Assembly: GCA_016280695.1 (NCBI GenBank)
Contig: JAEEHG010000184.1
Location: 1 to 5,846, forward strand
Length of the DNA stretch: 5,846 nt
From: Solobacterium sp.
Lineage (GTDB): Bacteria; Bacillota_I; Bacilli_A; Erysipelotrichales; Erysipelotrichaceae
Reading direction: 5' to 3'
The notes under the pieces were generated by a model. It searched no databases. It was given only the letters and a program-made list of their open reading frames with translations, and had not been told where the DNA came from. The position numbers and the translations under genes are program-made. Of the stretch, positions 4,305 to 5,846 are shown piece after piece. Every line of letters starts with the position of its first letter. Position 1 is the first letter of the stretch.

Positions 4305-5846
4305 GGCTCGTTTCCTCCTCTGCCTGTTTCATTTCCCGCTTCAGGCGCAGTCTTTTTCTCCTGATATAATCCAGATCATTCCGGAAGTCCGATCTGTATT
4401 TGATGTATTTTCTCATATATGGGTTATGCCGGTGGAACACAACCGTATCCAGGGCTGCTGCACTTGTAATTATACCGGCTGCACGCCAGAAAAATTCATG
4501 ATGATCGATCACCTTAATATTTTTGTCAAAACCGACTTCCTTCATCTTGGCTGTGCGGGCCAGATAGATATTGGCGACCTTGCCAAGAATGATATGGTTG
4601 CTGTCCAGTTTTGTCATGTGGGGAATGGTCAATGGCCGCGGAGCATCATTCATCGGCTGACGGAAGTATTCCTGGAAGTTGAACATCGGGCTGTGCAGAC
4701 GGATTGCCGTCGTATGACCGAACCCGATCAGATCCACTTCCGGATGATCCTGCAGATACTGCAGTTCCCGGTGTACCTTTGTACGGACGGTCAGCAGTTC
4801 ATCATCGTCCATCCGCATCACATATGGTGTATGTACCTGTTCCAGGGCAAGCTGCAGGCCGGCGCTCAGACCGCTGTTGAACGGCAGGTGAATAACCGTA
4901 ACATCCGGCATGTCAATCTGCAGCGGTTCCCTGCTGTCGTCAGCGATGATGATCCGCGCACCCGGATAATAGCGGCTGATATTCCGGCACAATCCCCTGG
5001 CAAGGTGCTTCCGTTCAAAGGATTTGGCAATGAATGTTACATTTTCCCTGACAAATGCCTGTGCCTCTGCGTCCGGGTTCCCGGCCCCGCGCAGTTTCCA
5101 GACCAGGTTCAGGATATGGAACTCAGCCATGGCAATAAACATGAATACCGGACTGAGCACGGGGGCAAAGGCAGAGGAATGTGATTTGAAATACAGTCTT
5201 TTCAGCCAGCTTTCCTGCGGCTTTTCATCTTCCAGGACACGGTAGCGCCGCATCAGTTCCACCCGTTCTTTCCCGATCCGCAGCGCTTCCCTGGCATCAT
5301 TGCCCTTCCGGCGGCGGAACAAACTGTTCCAGCCATAGGAAACCAGACGATGCAGCCAGGCAACCGGCAGGAGTAACGGCAGGACGCGGACATATCCGTA
5401 TCTGTTCTTCATGTATTGATAGGAAGGAAACAGAGTTCTTCCCAGGGACCCGCTGTTCCCGTTTCTGGCAGCCTCCATCGTGCCCAGGGTAATATTGCTG
5501 GAATGCAGTCTGTCCGGGCTGGAGGTCCCGTACAGGCCGCCTGCCAGCACATCCGTCAGCAATGACTGCTCATCACACTTGTCTGTGTCCCACAATGATG
5601 CCAGTTTTTCAGGAAAATCATGGCAGATATATTTCTGTCCGATCCTGTACAGGGACCCGGTAAAGGTAAAGATATTGATTTCCCGGCACTGTTCGGTAAT
5701 CAGTTCCCAGTCAATCAGATCCAGATACCTGATCGAAAAGAGGACAATATCACTGATCTGCCGGATGCCCATACCGCTGTTCAGGAAATGCTTGTAAACA
5801 TGGCAGATCAGATACAGCAGATGATCCGTATAGTCCAATGTATAAA
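4297..5846 (-). CDS. NTP_transf_5-like / GT-A glycosyltransferase fusion protein, 5'-truncated by the window
   Basis: The reading frame is still open at the window edge, so the N-terminus is missing. The first possible start (TTG at 5838) has no ribosome site and lies inside a conserved domain, so it is not the true start. Counting from that TTG, residues 1-205 resemble the C-terminal part of the NTP_transf_5 (PF14907) family: an HxxxKHF...GIRQxxD block at 13-30, then LPVAWLHR at 157-164 and an ALRIGKERVEL block at 185-195. The catalytic GS...D part would be upstream, out of view. Residues about 264-460 look like a GT-A (GT2 or GT12-like) glycosyltransferase: an FIAKSFERK strand at 269-277, ADDS at 299-302, a GLSAGLQLAL helix at 323-332, and the metal-binding DDD at 344-346. 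Residues 224-246 are hydrophobic and may contact the membrane. Sugar donor and acceptor cannot be told. It probably modifies or extends a surface glycan at the inner membrane face. The stop overlaps the next gene by 8 bp. Confidence 0.82.
   Translation of the reverse strand, partial: YTLDYTDHLLYLICHVYKHFLNSGMGIRQISDIVLFSIRYLDLIDWELITEQCREINIFTFTGSLYRIGQKYICHDFPEKLASLWDTDKCDEQSLLTDVLAGGLYGTSSPDRLHSSNITLGTMEAARNGNSGSLGRTLFPSYQYMKNRYGYVRVLPLLLPVAWLHRLVSYGWNSLFRRRKGNDAREALRIGKERVELMRRYRVLEDEKPQESWLKRLYFKSHSSAFAPVLSPVFMFIAMAEFHILNLVWKLRGAGNPDAEAQAFVRENVTFIAKSFERKHLARGLCRNISRYYPGARIIIADDSREPLQIDMPDVTVIHLPFNSGLSAGLQLALEQVHTPYVMRMDDDELLTVRTKVHRELQYLQDHPEVDLIGFGHTTAIRLHSPMFNFQEYFRQPMNDAPRPLTIPHMTKLDSNHIILGKVANIYLARTAKMKEVGFDKNIKVIDHHEFFWRAAGIITSAAALDTVVFHRHNPYMRKYIKYRSDFRNDLDYIRRKRLRLKREMKQAEEETSHA
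4314..4320 (-). promoter_or_regulatory. Ribosome binding site GAGGAGG for the small membrane protein
   Basis: The minus strand reads GAGGAGG, a near-perfect anti-Shine-Dalgarno match, 9 nt before the ATG at 4304. It is embedded in the Glu-Glu codons at the C-terminus of the glycosyltransferase, so the overlap is coding and regulatory at once. Confidence 0.8.

Noticed and set aside
4063..5184. Long plus-strand open frame (373 codons) opposite the glycosyltransferase gene
   Set aside because: It is antisense to a gene with clear domain motifs, crosses two real genes, has no ribosome site that I can see and its translation looks like scrambled, Cys/His/Gln-rich shadow sequence.
5836..5838. TTG as the start of the transferase gene
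   Set aside because: The frame stays open to the window edge (upstream codons TAT and ACA), no ribosome site precedes it, and the conserved nucleotidyltransferase-like region begins at once, so this is an internal leucine.
1..5846. Mobile elements, tRNA/rRNA genes, CRISPR arrays, a cpsB/LMW phosphatase, polymerase or flippase
   Set aside because: I looked on both strands and saw no transposase or integrase motifs, terminal inverted repeats, tRNA-like folds or such proteins; nearly all bases belong to the five genes.

Overview
The window looks like the 3' part of a cell-surface polysaccharide (capsule or exopolysaccharide) locus from a Bacillota bacterium, probably a gut-type clostridial or erysipelotrichial lineage. 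This rests on protein style: short CpsC-like extracellular loops, strong GAGGAG-type ribosome sites, and a nucleotidyltransferase family common in such loci. The genus cannot be fixed from the sequence. Base composition is about half G+C by eye, with AT-rich sequence only in the two non-coding stretches. All five real genes lie on the minus strand, so the locus reads from right to left.

In transcription order: (1) 5846-4297, a 5'-truncated protein joining the C-terminal part of an NTP_transf_5-type nucleotidyltransferase-like domain to a GT-A glycosyltransferase domain; (2) 4304-4011, a 97-residue single-pass membrane protein with a long acidic, low-complexity outer tail; (3) a 138-bp non-coding gap with a perfect 18-bp palindrome and a possible extended -10 promoter; (4) 3872-3030, a membrane-anchored protein of Ig-like (DUF5011-type) modules; (5) 3028-1466 and (6) 1469-48, two tandem paralogous Wzz-BY-kinase fusions (chain-length/copolymerase domain plus tyrosine autokinase). 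An intrinsic terminator at 2-41 closes the unit.

The working picture is that genes 1 and 2 are translationally coupled and may belong to the assembly part of the locus. The Ig-like protein and the two kinases are coupled by a 1-nt gap and an ATGA overlap, and may form their own unit downstream of the palindrome. The kinases would control polymerisation and export of the polysaccharide through cycles of tyrosine phosphorylation. The Ig-like protein could be an extracellular partner. No polymerase, flippase, initiating transferase or phosphatase is visible here; they would have to lie outside the window.

The least ordinary points are the side-by-side kinase pair, in which the first copy has lost the EX2RX2R arginines and carries a perfect every-third-residue tyrosine ladder followed by an acidic tail, the two-domain transferase, and the palindrome between the two halves of the locus.
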